From assembly GCA_028023455.1 (NCBI GenBank), contig JAQFVV010000143.1, forward strand, positions 1,032,001 through 1,096,000: 64,000 bases of DNA, given 5' to 3'. This document shows positions 1 through 11,415 of this stretch, one piece after another (the stretch's first letter is position 1; each line of letters begins with the position of its first letter). The DNA is from Epiperipatus broadwayi. Its lineage: Eukaryota > Onychophora > Udeonychophora > Euonychophora > Peripatidae. The translations under genes and the position numbers were made by a program. The notes below the pieces were generated by a model. It had not been told where the DNA came from and did no database searches. It saw only the letters and a program-made list of their open reading frames with translations.

Positions 1-984
1 AAGATGCTAACAAGGTCATATGTATGGTGTCCAATTTTGAACAAGGATATTAAGTCTAAAGTCCACTACTGCTGGCATTGCAAAGTGAATAAGAACAGGC
101 TAGCGGAAGATAAAACAGTTCACTGGCCTAAACCTGAAGGCCTTTTGGATAGACTCCATGTGGACCATGCTGGTCCATGGAAAGGCAAGCTACTATTAAT
201 AGTTGAATTATATTCTAAATGGCTGGAAGTAGTAGAAGTTTCATCACTCCAGCCCACTGCAACAATAGAAGCTCTTAGAAGGCTATTTGCTACCCATGAC
301 CTTCATAAAACTATAGTCTCAGAAAATGGCACAGCATTTACTGCAGTGGCATTTAAAAACTTTTGTGACAAATAATAGCACTGAGCTAGTTTTCAGCCCA
401 CCATTTCACCCTGAAAGCAATAACCAGGCTAAGAGATTGGTTCAGGAGATTAAAAAAGTGCTCACAAAAATGGACACAGGAAGTTGGAACACCTGTATGC
501 CAGAATGTTATCGCAGCACTCTACACTGGGTACAGCAACTGGAAAAACTCCAGCTGAACTACTTTTTAATAGAACCTTGCGAAATAACTTGTCAGTTCTG
601 AAACCTGATCCAAATGATCTGAAACCTGATCCAAATGATGGAAAGAAAGAAAAAGACAATATCAAATTATAAATAGGAACTAATGTGCTATGCAGGATGT
701 ATAGTGGATCCACTAAATAAATCACCACAGTTGTAATTCAGCAGAAAGGTCTCCACACCATTGTAGTCGAAACAGTAGATGGATGTCCACATCATTGCCA
801 TCGGAATCAACTTAGACTGGATTATACAGATGCAGCCACAATGAATGAATCTCCAGATTGCAATCAGGGAGAACCAACAAATTGAAGATGGCAGCAAACC
901 AGAAGCACCAAAGTGTATTAGTCATCCTCCAGCACACCTGCATGGCTATGTTTTCTAGGGCTAAATTTTAGCCAGTGGGAGGGA
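1..984 (+). pseudogene. Ty3/gypsy pol 3' end: integrase, broken
   Basis: This is the integrase part of a Ty3/gypsy polyprotein, which joins retrotransposon cDNA to the genome. It enters from the left edge and spreads over three frame blocks (about 4-375, 326-601 and 484-672), so there are at least two frameshifts. Visible parts are the end of the zinc-binding domain (YCWHC), the first catalytic aspartate (HVDHAGPW), the block around VSENGTAF, the PFHPESNNQAKR block, and a C-terminal GKTPAELLFNRTLRNNL segment typical of gypsy integrases. By family comparison the second catalytic Asp reads Glu and the final catalytic Glu reads Lys, so the enzyme would be dead even without frameshifts. A 21-bp unit encoding LKPDPND is duplicated near 598-640. 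Remnants of the C-terminal domain (SGSTK, VDGCP, NQLRLDY) run on to about 840 with stops. A purine-rich polypurine tract precedes the LTR at about 975-984. Confidence 0.85.
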
Positions 985-1543
985 TGTTTCCCTCAGAAGT
1001 GGACTATTTCAGATACCTTCTTTATATGATCAGATTATGCATTGTTTGCTGCTGTCCAATAGGCTGATGTACAGATAAAAACATATCCAATGATTAGTAC
1101 AAACCAATGAAAGTATGATTATTGAAGCTGAATGCTCCTATGAGGTTAGGATCTGGTAATAAATAGTTAGCCTTTTGAAGGAAAAGAGTGAGAACATCTG
1201 TCTAACCTACATAAATTATTTGCATTCTCCAGGAGAAGCCCTGCTAACCTAAACAGCAGTAAGCATTCTTATAATAATAATACATTATTTGTCCACACAG
1301 CTAGGCAAGTCGGCATAAGAACTGGATGCTGCTAAGACTACTGCCAACTCAAGGCAAGCTGTCTGGTAAGCCAATATAGTCATTTCCCCTACCCATGAGG
1401 TAAGCTATGAGGTGTAGCTGGAAGCAATAGATTGTGAATATTCAGATCCAAGAGCTCACATTAGAAATATTATTCTGTATTATAATACTGGTGCTAGTGT
1501 TATTTGCTATAGGCTGTGTCTGTACTCCAGACCAAACACAACA
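985..1543 (+). repeat. 3' LTR of the first gypsy element
   Basis: The LTR begins TGTTTCCCTCAGAAGTGGAC directly after a purine-rich tract and ends in ACCAAACACAACA, giving TG...CA ends. It is clearly related to the LTRs at 9146-9843 and 12278-12669: they share the CAGAAGTGGACTA start, TTTGCTGCTG, the AAGGCAAGCTGTC block and the CCAAACACAACA end. The upstream LTR lies outside the window. Confidence 0.75.
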
Positions 1544-1837
1544 CTTAGCTTTTTCATTTCTATAGTTTTTCTAATAATTTTACATATCAATTATCTCTTT
1601 TTTTTAATAATTTTTTTACTCATTCAACACGTGCATAAAAAAATCATGCACTGATAAAGATGTTTGTTTCTATTATTTAGTCTGCATGCTGATGTTTTTT
1701 TTTTTGTTTTTTAATACCATTGACTTTAATAACTATTACTAAAACCAATAATAAATTACTTTACTTTATTCCATATAATAATTATTGTTGGCTTCACTGG
1801 TGACCCAAGAAATTGCATATTTTTTTCAACTATCTGC
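1544..1837. other. AT-rich intergenic DNA
   Basis: Low-complexity AT-rich sequence with T-rich runs. I see no gene, RNA or element. Confidence 0.6.
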
Positions 1838-1850
1838 ATGGCTAATGTAA

Positions 1851-2192
1851 ACCACTAAACACCACATGATCACCATTCTTTATGTGTATACAAGCCATTT
1901 AACACAGAGGCAAAACTCTCCATACAGTAGCACCATTTAGTGCAAACTAGAGTCATCAATAGTTGCAAGAAGGTTTGTACTGGAGGGTTGCATTAGATCC
2001 TAAGATCTAGGTGCAGTGCTCTCAGATCCCAAGGCTCCTGACTGAATGAAAGCCACAAGCTAGAAACTTGTCTGGGGATATTGGATGAGTAGATACTAGA
2101 TAGAGATTTTATACACAAACCTTCCTACATCCCTCGATTACTCTGGCTTGTACTGAGTGATGCTACGATATGGAGAGTTTTGCCTCTGTGCC
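1851..2192 (+). mobile_element. Family A ribozyme-bearing element, copy A1
   Basis: A 342-bp non-autonomous element flanked by a 13-bp duplication with one mismatch (atggctaatgtaa at 1838-1850, atagctaatgtaa at 2193-2205). Strand is given as that of the hammerhead motif. It starts ACCACTAAACACCACATGAT and ends GGAGAGTTTTGCCTCTGTGCC. The region from 1904 to the right end is bounded by inverted repeats (CAGAGGCAAAACTCTCCAT and its complement), with a roughly 52-bp tail outside the left one. The central block contains a decayed hammerhead motif. There is no coding capacity. Confidence 0.75.
2026..2086 (+). ncRNA. Decayed hammerhead ribozyme motif (A1)
   Basis: This aligns with the intact ribozyme at 53693-53751. 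It keeps the stem II hairpin AGC-CACAA-GCT, the GAAAC-TT-GTC stem III and the 3' strand TGGGGATATTGGAT. The catalytic box reads CTGAATGA with one extra base, and the inner stem I has lost a pair. It is probably inactive. Confidence 0.45.
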
Positions 2193-2206
2193 ATAGCTAA
2201 TGTAAC

Positions 2207-2920
2207 AGTTAAATTCAATCCCAATAATTTAATTTTTGTCATAGTTGCTTGCAGAAATATAATCTTCTGAAAACTACGGAATTGTAATATATCGATAAAA
2301 ATGGTAAAAATGAACAAATAATAAATTAAAAAAGCAAAAAAAAAACATGCTCTTTTAAAAAGTAAGAATAATGGAAGCATTATTTCCCTTTAGAATTATG
2401 TCATTTTTTTATATAAAAAGTGACAAACTAACATTTATATATAAACTTTTTTTCATCAAAAGTGATAAAATCAAACATATTTATTCTGGATGCTCATTAA
2501 ATATTATAAAACTAGGCTTACAGAATGCAGTGCTGATAACATTTTTTCATGCTGTCATATTATTATCTTTTATAAGCATAAGTGAAACTATTTTTTAAAT
2601 CAAATACCTATAAATTAAAAAAATATTGCTTGATACTGAAGCATAACAGTAGTTCAAAGATATTAGCAATAGCTTATACGTCTACAGTCTTTTTTCTCAG
2701 TGGAAACAATTTTTAAATTAAATCCACAAAGTACTATAATATTGTAACAGTTCAGGAGTTAAAGTCAATTAATAATGATTACATTCTTTATTGAATTGGC
2801 AAAGATAAACCTAAAGTGCATCAGACATTCTCAAAATAAGATTCCACTCTTTAAATTAGTTCTAAAATATTACATAATGATCTCAGTCTATTTTATTTTC
2901 CAAACAATTTGGAAATCAAT
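2207..2920. other. AT-rich intergenic DNA
   Basis: No supported gene or element. Short open frames here are chance products of AT-rich sequence without recognisable motifs. Confidence 0.6.
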
Positions 2921-2933
2921 TAGATGGTATCAT

Positions 2934-3041
2934 CATTTTTTTTTCTTATATGTCATAGCATCGGCCGGGAAGCAAACCCGCTAACCTGGGACAACTGCTT
3001 GTAAGGCAGCTGTTCTGGCCACTCGACCACCAATACTTGAC
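2934..3041 (-). mobile_element. tRNA-derived SINE, copy 1
   Basis: On the minus strand it has a tRNA-like head: an A-box-like TGGTCGAGTGGCC, a hairpin CTGC-CTTACAA-GCAG resembling an anticodon arm, a B-box-like GGGTTTGCTTCC, then CCGGCCGATGCTATGACA and an A-rich tail. It is flanked by agatggtatcat (2922-2933) and agatggtgtcat (3042-3053), a target-site duplication with one mismatch. RNA polymerase III would be expected to transcribe such an element. Related copies lie at 7.4, 10.3, 14.5 and 49.7 kb. Confidence 0.8.
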
Positions 3042-3056
3042 AGATGGTGTCATTTT

Positions 3057-4179
3057 TACTATCTAAAAGGGTTGATAATAATTTTATTTTCAATTTGTAA
3101 GATTCTACTGTCCATAATTATAAGTTTATATTTTAGCTCAGTACAAGCTCTTGGATTCAGAAAGTTGTTAAACATGTAATCTTATATGCACACAGTAAAT
3201 ATTTGGTTTAAAATGACAAAAGAACAAATAATACTATTGACTTGGACTCCTAAATAATTAATAATAAAACTCAATAATAATTAATAATATGTGAAAACAA
3301 TAATGTAAAAATATCTTAACACCATATATATATAAAACATCCACACTTACCAGATTAGTATGATAATCAGTGACCACATTTGAATATCATTTATTTATTA
3401 TTCATGCATTGAAATTCTTCCCTTGAATAAGAGATACAATATTGAGAAGTACTTCTAAATAATAATTAAAAAAAAACCATACACACACATATCCAATATA
3501 AATCATCCCTCCACCCACCCACCCCCACCCCCCAAAAAAAACTTGTTACTTTCAGCTTAAATAAAAACACTAAACATAGGTTTCAGACATTTTATGTCAG
3601 GTATTTGCAATGTTTTAATGGTGTCATACTAAATCTATGTTACAATGTTATGCCATGTGCTGAAATGATTCTATCAATAATGGGCTTTAAAATTATATAT
3701 TACCTACTTTTGAAGCCCATTACAACCAGATCTTATATTATTGGCCATACAATATTTTAAAATACATAGGATCATATGTGAAAAATATGTTTTGTTAAAT
3801 TATATTGCATTCGAAAGACGTGCTTTTTTTTGTTGGTGCTTAAAAAAATGGATATTGTTTAGAAATTGACAAGTAATGTACAGTAATTCACAATAGACAA
3901 AGCACACTTAACTTTTAATGGTTAATTTAAATAGCTGATTAATGTACTCTAACAAAACAAGTATTTTTTTTAGCATTCATCAAAAATGTTAAAATCAACT
4001 TGAAATTGGAAGTTTTTCACCTTTATTAATAAAAGATTACAAAAAATTTTCGGGTACACTTACCCATTGAGGATTAGACAGTGTTCAATGTAACAATGTA
4101 AAATGTACATATGTTCAAAAACAATTAGGTCCATAAAAATTACTATAATGTGATTAATGTGTATCTGTATGTGAACTCA
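3057..4179. other. AT-rich intergenic DNA with C-rich tract
   Basis: No gene seen. The only distinctive feature is a short strand-asymmetric tract of C and CCA repeats followed by A8 at about 3508-3541. Confidence 0.55.
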
Positions 4180-4680
4180 CACGGCTCGGCTGTTGAGAAG
4201 TTAACCATCACCCAATGATCCTACCCCTGGGGCCACCCAAATGCTTCGGCTGAATAGATGGCAAAGTCCAGCATTGCGCCAACCACCACAACAGGCAGCG
4301 AGGTCCAAGGCCCAAGTTCACCAAGTAATAAACTCTCGACCCACAGTCGAGCCATGTCAAGACCATTCCAGATACCTCTGCCTCCCAATTAGCAGTCCAA
4401 ATGAGCAGGGACCACAAATAGTCTACCAGTCCAAAATTGGAAAGCCAACTTGGGAAAAAACAAAGAATAAGTAATAAGCACAGATTGATACTCCCCAAAA
4501 CCAGCCTATCAGGGGGCACAGCAGCCGACCAGAGCAGGAATAGCACTGAGACTTTAACCATGTACCCTTCGGCAGGTATTCCGGATAGTGGCAAAATTGT
4601 CAACAGCCCACACCATAAACCAGACACCTAACATCAGCCACCCCGAGGAAGAAAAGAAGAGTGCAGATCCACGCCCACAA
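4180..4680. other. GC-richer island of unknown origin
   Basis: About 500 bp with near-balanced base composition in a region that is otherwise strongly AT-rich. The minus strand holds a 139-codon open frame (4208-4627) whose translation is hydrophobic and Trp/Leu-rich, and the plus strand holds shorter frames. None shows a domain I recognise, and open frames are expected by chance at this GC content. It could be a retroelement LTR or leader, or transferred DNA such as organellar sequence. Confidence 0.4.
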
Positions 4681-5677
4681 AATATTACAAGCATACACTT
4701 TGTCAATGAACATATATGTCGAGTATAAATTACCATTAGAATTATTGAGCATATACTTTGAGTTCAAGTTTACATGTATAGAAGTGCAAGTAGTTTTACA
4801 TTGATATAACATTATTCAGAATGCATACAATTTATCCGTTAATATTTAAATTACAATAAAATTCATATTAATTACTCCTGAAAGTCATTAAGTTAACATC
4901 GATGGTGTCTCCAGCTTTATCTCACTTTTCCCAATATATGGTTTTAATGTTCTACTTCATATAAGTTTAGCGACAAATTGTCACTTATAATTATCCAGGC
5001 AACTCTTTATTAAACTGTAATCTTTATTCTAGTCGATATTTGCTTAAGATCAATTAGTGACCAGGTTAGGTCCACAAGGCATTTATTACTATTTTTTTTA
5101 TAAATCTCTTTGATTTCATGTAACAAAACAGATGTTACGGTGAAATTTTTTAAACTATCTTTGCAATGCATTTTTTTTTTAATGTTTTCAACGGAGTTTA
5201 ATTCCCAAATCATTTCTCAACTTGTTCCTTTACTGAAAAATAGGATTTCTAGTGGCTCTTTTAATTTTTTTATCAATTGGTTTCATTTCAAATCTTTTTC
5301 AAAGTCTTATGTTACACCATAGCTTTTTTGGAATTAGGCTTTATCTTTTCCAACAGCAGCCATTTGCGTAAAACAGAACATTAGAAAAAATCAGTTATTT
5401 TTGGATGAAAACCAATTTAAACTTTCTTTTAAAGGTGATAAAACAATAAAACATGTACCCACTTTTTAACTTGATATACTTTTAAACCAATCATATTCCC
5501 TAAACTAGGGTAATAGGACTCAAACTTGGGGGCCAGAAACAGAGTAATCTGGAGTCCTTGGCTCCCTCTAGTGGACTTCTTTGCTTTAAAACTATGAACA
5601 TTTGGAAATTTTTTCTATGAGAAGTTTGTTTAATTACACAATAGACATTTAAATTTTAGAAAAAAACAATGATTTTT
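4681..5677. other. AT-rich intergenic DNA
   Basis: Nothing recognisable. Short overlapping open frames on both strands lack motifs. Confidence 0.55.
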
Positions 5678-5831
5678 AACTTCTTTAAGATCTGAAACAA
5701 TATTATGAAATCTCAAGTATTTGTGGACTTCGTTTATACAATAACCTGTTTATCAACTTCTTTAAGATCTGAAACAATATTATCAAATCTCAAGTATTTG
5801 TGGACTTCGTTTATACATTAACCTATTTATC
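5678..5831. repeat. Tandem duplication, 77-bp period
   Basis: Two adjacent copies (5678-5754 and 5755-5831) of a unit beginning aacttctttaagatctgaaa and ending in tttatc. They differ at only a few positions, so the duplication looks recent. No function is apparent. Confidence 0.85.
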
Positions 5832-6325
5832 ATTAATTATAATTTTTTTTCCACATATAAATGCACCAAAACTTAAAATGCATTTTATTATATAATTATG
5901 CATGAAAGTTTTTAAAATGAATTAATCGATATATTTGTCTGAATATAAATTTACTCTAAACATGTAGTTTGACACAAAAGTATCAAAGATCAATTGACCA
6001 TCAAAAAAAAAAAATCCAAAGTTAATTCTCCCTGGGGGGAGTATTTTCATCCCACTTAGTTCTTATTTTTATTGAAAGATTGAATATATGTTTATTGTAC
6101 AAAATAATTAGTAAATTAAATTGAATCATAGTTTCCATTTACAAGTGATTTGCATATGCAAAATGTAGATAATGGTGCAAAACCGCACGCTATAATTAAA
6201 ATATATTTTATTATTACAGTTCAATCAGTGACATTAATAATCATTCTGTATGTGATGCTTGGAACACATGCTCTAGATTTCCAATCTCTGTTTTATTCTA
6301 TTGCATTAGTTAAAGTAATAAAAAA

Positions 6326-6533
6326 ACACATGATCAGATCTTACACAGAGGCTAATTCTCCATACAGTAGTGACACTCAGTGCAAGCCAGAGTAATCAAT
6401 GAATGCTAGAAGGTTTGTGCATAAAATTTTTATCTAGGGTCTATTAATATCCCCAGACTAGTTCCCCAGCTTGTCGAGAGTTTAGTCTCTGTGTAAACAG
6501 CTTGTGTATGCATAAGAAATGGTGATCATGTGT
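6326..6533 (-). mobile_element. Family A element, copy A2 (degenerate)
   Basis: A 208-bp copy bounded by the inverted ends acacatgatca (6326-6336) and tgatcatgtgt (6523-6533). Inner inverted repeats are ACACAGAGGCTAATTCTCC and its relative GAGAGTTTAGTCTCTGTGT. The middle matches A1 and A5 (a CAGTAGTGACACTCAGTGC-like block and a minus-strand ACTAGTCTGGGGATATT block). The hammerhead catalytic box has been lost. I could not define a clear target-site duplication. Confidence 0.65.
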
Positions 6534-6534
6534 T

Positions 6535-7370
6535 GACTAGAGTTTAATATCTATAATACATTTTTATGAAATTAGATTCTTAAGCTATGCAAAATTTGCC
6601 ATTGCATATAATATTCAGGAGCAATAAATTTATGATTGTATGCTAAATAGTTACCCACAAAATGTCAAGAGAAAAAAAAGATGCCAGTGTACTAAAAAGA
6701 CTAATTTTTGTTACGAATTTGTGATAAACTCAATTTTTTTTTCGTAGTTAACTGCATGAAAGTAGAAATGAATGACTTAAATTTTTTTTCAATCAGTTTT
6801 TTAAAATATTTACTATATTAAAAAATTAAATAAGAAATATGTTTTATGAATACTTTTTAAACATTTACACTGATCATTTTTTCCAGGCACTATTTTCATT
6901 ACCATTTTGAAATTTTTTTTCATGAAGAAATAGAAAGTTATTTTATAATCAAGTAAAGGTAAGTAATTATTATTTTTTTCTTAAATTAAATTTTTTAATG
7001 CAATATTCATTACAATAATAAATTAAACAAAAATATTCATGCAATTATTTTTAGTATTTTAATCAATCTACTTTGTAAGAATCCATACTAATTACAATTC
7101 ATCTTTTAAAACCTAAAAATGCAAAATTTCTATATTATCAAATAAATGTAAGAAATGAATTTAAATTTCATTATTTTTTATTAAATTAATTTTTTTTAAA
7201 CTATTGACTAATAAGTTATATTTACATTATGCTAATGGATTATATTTACTTTTTAATCATTTTTTATTTTACTATTATAACTACAAATATGTTATTGAGA
7301 GATTTTGGTCATTTTTTAAAATTTCATCAATTCATGAAGATATGTGAATATTTTCGTTCTCAAGAAACAA
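6535..7370. other. AT-rich intergenic DNA
   Basis: Highly AT-rich with poly-T and poly-A runs. No gene or element recognised. Confidence 0.55.
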
Positions 7371-7388
7371 AACACATCTAAAACTTGT

Positions 7389-7500
7389 CAAGTGTTGGTA
7401 GCCGAGAGGTCAGTTCAGACTTCTTGCAAACAAGCAATTGCTTGCAGACAGTTGTCATGTGTTCGCTTCCCAGCCAATGCTGCTTTGGCATATGGAAAAA
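7389..7500 (+). mobile_element. tRNA-derived SINE, copy 2
   Basis: Same family as the SINE at 2934-3041, on the plus strand. It contains GGTAGCCGAGAGGTC as the A-box region, a hairpin arm with GCAATTGCTTGC, a decayed B box (GTGTTCGCTTCC) and a short A-run tail. It is flanked by an 18-bp duplication with one mismatch, aacacatctaaaacttgt (7371-7388) and aacacatctaaaatttgt (7501-7518), which fixes both ends. Confidence 0.82.
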
Positions 7501-7518
7501 AACACATCTAAAATTTGT

Positions 7519-9145
7519 ATTCCAGATAAATGAGGTTGTTAAACCTTATCATTCATAATTAAAATTTTACTATCTGTTAATCATAAAAAGAAAAAAAAAC
7601 AAAGACATATTTCTTAAACTTTATGAACTTAAATAATAATGATTTTGATATTTTAATAATAATAATGTAATGCCATGAACAAGGTCCAAAAGATAGTCAT
7701 TCAGAAGTACATATGATTCTCACATTTATAATAGAGAATTGATGAAGTAACAACTATACATTGAGAGTAATTAAATAAAGGAAAACAATATACATGTGTG
7801 TGAATGCATTTATTATTTATAGAATGACATGGAATTCAGCAGATGAATTAATATTCTGTGTTCTTTCAGAATATGCACATATGTATGTAGATGAATGACA
7901 TTTATATATGCATAGGATTATAATTACCTGGGTTAAGAAAAAGTGAAAGATAAAACTCTTTCTTGTACACTTAACCAATGTAACTAAAAAAAAAACCTAA
8001 AATAAATTTAATCCATGTAATTAAAAAAAAATCCCAACAACTTGATTAAATTTTATTGTGAAAATAATCCAAAATTGAAAAATATTTGTTGATAACAAAA
8101 AAGAATCTAGAAATCTATTATTAGAGGTTACAGTGAGGCTGCAAACTATGCTACATTTTGTTTCAAGTTCCTCCCAAATAGAATAAAAATAGCATATAAA
8201 ATCTAACCTTTTGTTGACAAACAATGATTACAATTAGAATGCATATTATTTACTGTATTTCAATTTTCAACTATCAGCGCTTAGCAAATTAAAATATTAT
8301 TTACTGTATTAAAAGTACCCAATAAAGTATATTTTAACCTGCAAAAGCAAACAAAACAGATGATTTGTGTGTATAGTTTATGTATATAAATTAAAATTAC
8401 AGACAAAGATTAAAAAGCAAACAATATAGTAACAGTTATAGATTGAGAAAACACATTTACATATATTTGTGTGTTTAATAAAAATCATTAAGAAAATAAT
8501 ATTGTAATAAAACTATTTTTTTATTATATAAAATGGATGATGAAAGTGTTGAATTATTATTCTAAAGCCATTGACTGAAAGATCTTGAAATTACTAGAAC
8601 ATACATGACCATAAAATGAGTTGATGGAGCACCATTTTGTTTTACATTTAAAAAAAAATATTGTGATGTGGTTATTTTTTCCCCTTTTAAAAGTTATCAA
8701 ACTTATCTTGCAACGATTTTACTATTTTGGTGATTTCCATGTAAGAATAGTGCTGCTTTTCATCATGGGATTATTTTCCATAATTGTATTCTTTAGAGTT
8801 TATGCAACCAATCTTTACTTGCAGTTAATTGCTTTCTGATGCAATAAAAGACTGTCAACTGAAATGTTCTTATGATTCATGTCAGATTTAAGGCTTTATC
8901 AGTTTTGACCAAATTAATTGTTTCTTACTTTTCTTACAAACAACAATAGCATGAATCTTCTTCTCTTTTATTATTCCTCTAATAAAAAATTCATTTTTTT
9001 AATTCATACGATCAATTTCTCAATAAGACTTCTTTTCATTTTTTACTAAATCAAATAATTTTCTCTTTTAATGAAAATACTTTACAATTTTTTTGACTTA
9101 CCACACATGATTCTAAAAAAATACAGTTTTTTTTATCTAAGATAT
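7519..9145. other. AT-rich intergenic DNA
   Basis: No gene or element supported. Open frames such as those at 8021-8224 and 8621-8839 have the hydrophobic, Phe/Ile-rich composition that random AT-rich DNA gives. Confidence 0.5.
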
Positions 9146-9843
9146 TGTCATATCTAACCTTGCCTTCAGAAGTGGACTAGTCCAGATTCCTTCCTTATTT
9201 GATCGGATTGATCATTATTTGCTGCAGGTCAGTAGGCTAATATACAAACAAACACATAGCCAATGATAAGTACAGGCCAATAGGCAAGCATGATCACTGA
9301 ATCCGATTGTTTCCAGTAAGGTAGGGGATCTACCATTAAATAGTCAGCCTTTCTGGACATAAGCCAGATAGTCAGATAGATAGTGAGAGAGAGAGAGCAT
9401 TAGTGTCAGTCAACCTGAATGATTGGATGTGCTCTCCAGAGAAAGCTCTACCATCAGAAAGAGTGTTTTCACTACCAATTATTGTGACATCTCAGCAGTG
9501 AGGCAAGTTCACCTAAAGCTGGAAAATCCTTACAGTTGACTCAGGACAAGCTGTCTAAGTGCATCTGGAAGAGTCTGAACTAGAATTCACTCAAGGCAAG
9601 CTGTCCAGTGCATCCAGAAGAATCTCTTGAACTCATGAGGCAGGTTAATCATATAGCTGGGAGTTCTATTACTCGGCAGACTACCTCAGCATTAACTTGT
9701 ATAAACTATATGCATATTATTGTTTAACTAACATGTGTATATATTTTGTCATTAATAAATTGTATATATTAATTGTTGAGTAGTTTTGTCATTATTTGTC
9801 TGTTGATTTGGAAACAAATCTGTAAGTCAAGCCAAACACAATA
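9146..9843 (+). repeat. 5' LTR of the deleted gypsy element
   Basis: About 698 bp, from TGTCATATCTAACCTTGCC to CCAAACACAATA (a decayed CA end). It contains a GA microsatellite near 9388 and an AATAAA polyadenylation signal at 9754-9759. It aligns with the 3' LTR throughout, but the 3' copy lacks about 300 bp of the middle. A TGG-starting primer-binding-like site follows at about 9850. Confidence 0.85.
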
Positions 9844-10627
9844 GATTTTGGAACAGTCAGACAAAAGAATATTTTCCCCATGGCTGGAAAAAAATGGGAG
9901 CATAAATATGCAAGTGTCCACTTATATAGACACTCATTAAGTTTACTAATTGGTGATTGTTAAATCACACTTAAATACTGCCCAAGTCAACAGATCTGGC
10001 ACAGTTCGACAAAAAAAAAATTTCCTCACAGCTAAAAAAATTATAATATAAAATAAGCCAATTTCAACAGATTTTTTCCCCTCATGGCTGGAAAAAGTAA
10101 AGCTGAACGTATTTTTTTGGGGGGATTATAGTGAAACGTATAAAGTAAATACGTGAGTGCGTATATTGCGTTTTTTTGGGGAAAGAAAAAAGAAAACAAT
10201 TATTGTATTGACATTACGGTGATTATTAAAATCACTTAAAAACTGTTGTGAATATAAAAGTTGACCGCAAACATAAAAGCATGTCAACTTGAAGCTACAA
10301 CTAATCATGAGAGCTTTTTTTTTAAGTGTCATAGCATCGGCCGGACGCGGCAGTCCGGCTGACCTCTCGACCACCAATGCAAGACAATCATGAGAGCTTT
10401 ATTCGCAAAGTGACAAGCTCATCCTAGTAGTTTAAAAGCTTGGTTGAGTTAGTACAACATTTTCGTTAAAGCCAATATAATTATTAACAATATAGTGCAA
10501 AATTAAGAGTGATAACTCTGAATAAAATTTAAATTTAAAGAGTGGTAACTCTTAATAAAATTAAGAGTGGTAATTCTGAATAAAATTAAAAATAATTACG
10601 AGTGGTATCTCGCATAAATAAATAATT
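9844..10627 (+). other. Gypsy leader with repeated primer-site-like motif
   Basis: Untranslated leader between the 5' LTR and gag. A motif of the form TGG-ACAGT-GACAAA followed by TTTTCC and GGCTGGAAAAA occurs near 9850, again near 9997, and partly near 10073, suggesting internal duplication of the primer-binding region. From 10500 a unit like gagtggtaactcttaataaaatt repeats about four times. The SINE at 10318-10385 interrupts it. Confidence 0.55.
10318..10385 (-). mobile_element. tRNA-derived SINE, copy 3, internally deleted
   Basis: A minus-strand SINE of the same family, reduced to the head (TTGGTGGTCGAGAGGTC) and the tail (CCGGCCGATGCTATGACACTT plus A-run). The anticodon-like arm and B box are missing. 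Its perfect 15-bp duplication aatcatgagagcttt (10303-10317 and 10386-10400) shows that it integrated in or near this deleted form, after the gypsy leader was already in place. Confidence 0.85.
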
Positions 10628-11415
10628 ATGGCAATTGTCTCTATAGAAGGTTTTGACTCAGCTCACCCTGATGGCTGGTCAAATTATAAGGAGTGCTAAA
10701 TATTTTACCTACAGGCTAACCAGATAAAAAAGCCTGAGGTAATGTTAGTCACACTAATGACCATTATAGGTCCTCAGACATACAACATACTCAAGTCTCA
10801 ATCTATGGCAGTAACCCCAACTGACTTGGATTTTGACAAAGCATTGACAATTCTCACAGAGTATTTTTCTCCAAAATCCTTGACAATAATACAGAGATAC
10901 CATTTTAAACTAGAGAAATTGCAACAAGAATCCAAACATTAGCCTTGAAGTGTGATTTCAAAGACTTCATAAGTACTTTGTGGTCATTTTATTTGTGGCA
11001 TAAGCAATCACAATTTGAGGCTGAAAATGTTAATGATTCCTTACCTAGATTTTGAGACAGCAATAGCTCAGGTGGACTAGCAGAGACTATAGCTAGTAAA
11101 GCTACCCCATTAAAAAGAATTACTAAATATGAGATGCAAAAAATTGAGCATAACACTGGGTCATCCATTTACTCAGTCAGCTCAGAGAACTCAGCATCAA
11201 ATAGCCCATGGTTTTGCTATAGATGCAATGAGCACATGCACAAGCATACAGAATGCCCATACTGTGATGCAACATGCACATTTTGCAAGAGAGTCAGACA
11301 TATAAAGGTGGCATGTCTGATATTGAAAAGACAAATGGCCGATATGAGAATGGGAAAACCCATTCCAAAAACAGTAAAGGCAATTATAAGAAATCTAAAC
11401 AAATTGCCTGCATAA
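10628..11415 (+). pseudogene. gypsy gag, broken
   Basis: This encodes the retrotransposon capsid and nucleocapsid. The first ATG (10628) opens a reading with EGFDSAHPDGWSNYKEC, then an in-frame TAA, then continues in the same frame with ANQIKKPEVMLVTLMTIIG and the FSPKSLTIIQRYHFKLEKLQ block typical of gypsy gag. A frameshift near 10935 moves to the frame with KCDFKDF. A later frame (about 11134-11415) carries two zinc knuckles in the arrangement usual for invertebrate gypsy gag: CYRCNEHMHKHTEC and CTFCKRVRHIKVAC. There are at least one stop and two frameshifts. Confidence 0.8.

Noticed and set aside
2951-3041. Functional tRNA gene
   Set aside because: The arm pairings are incomplete, the sequence has an A-rich tail and target-site duplication, and the same sequence recurs five times. 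It is a SINE.
4208-4627. 139-codon minus frame as a membrane protein gene
   Set aside because: Hydrophobic but without a start context, domain or conservation evidence. Kept only as a compositional island.
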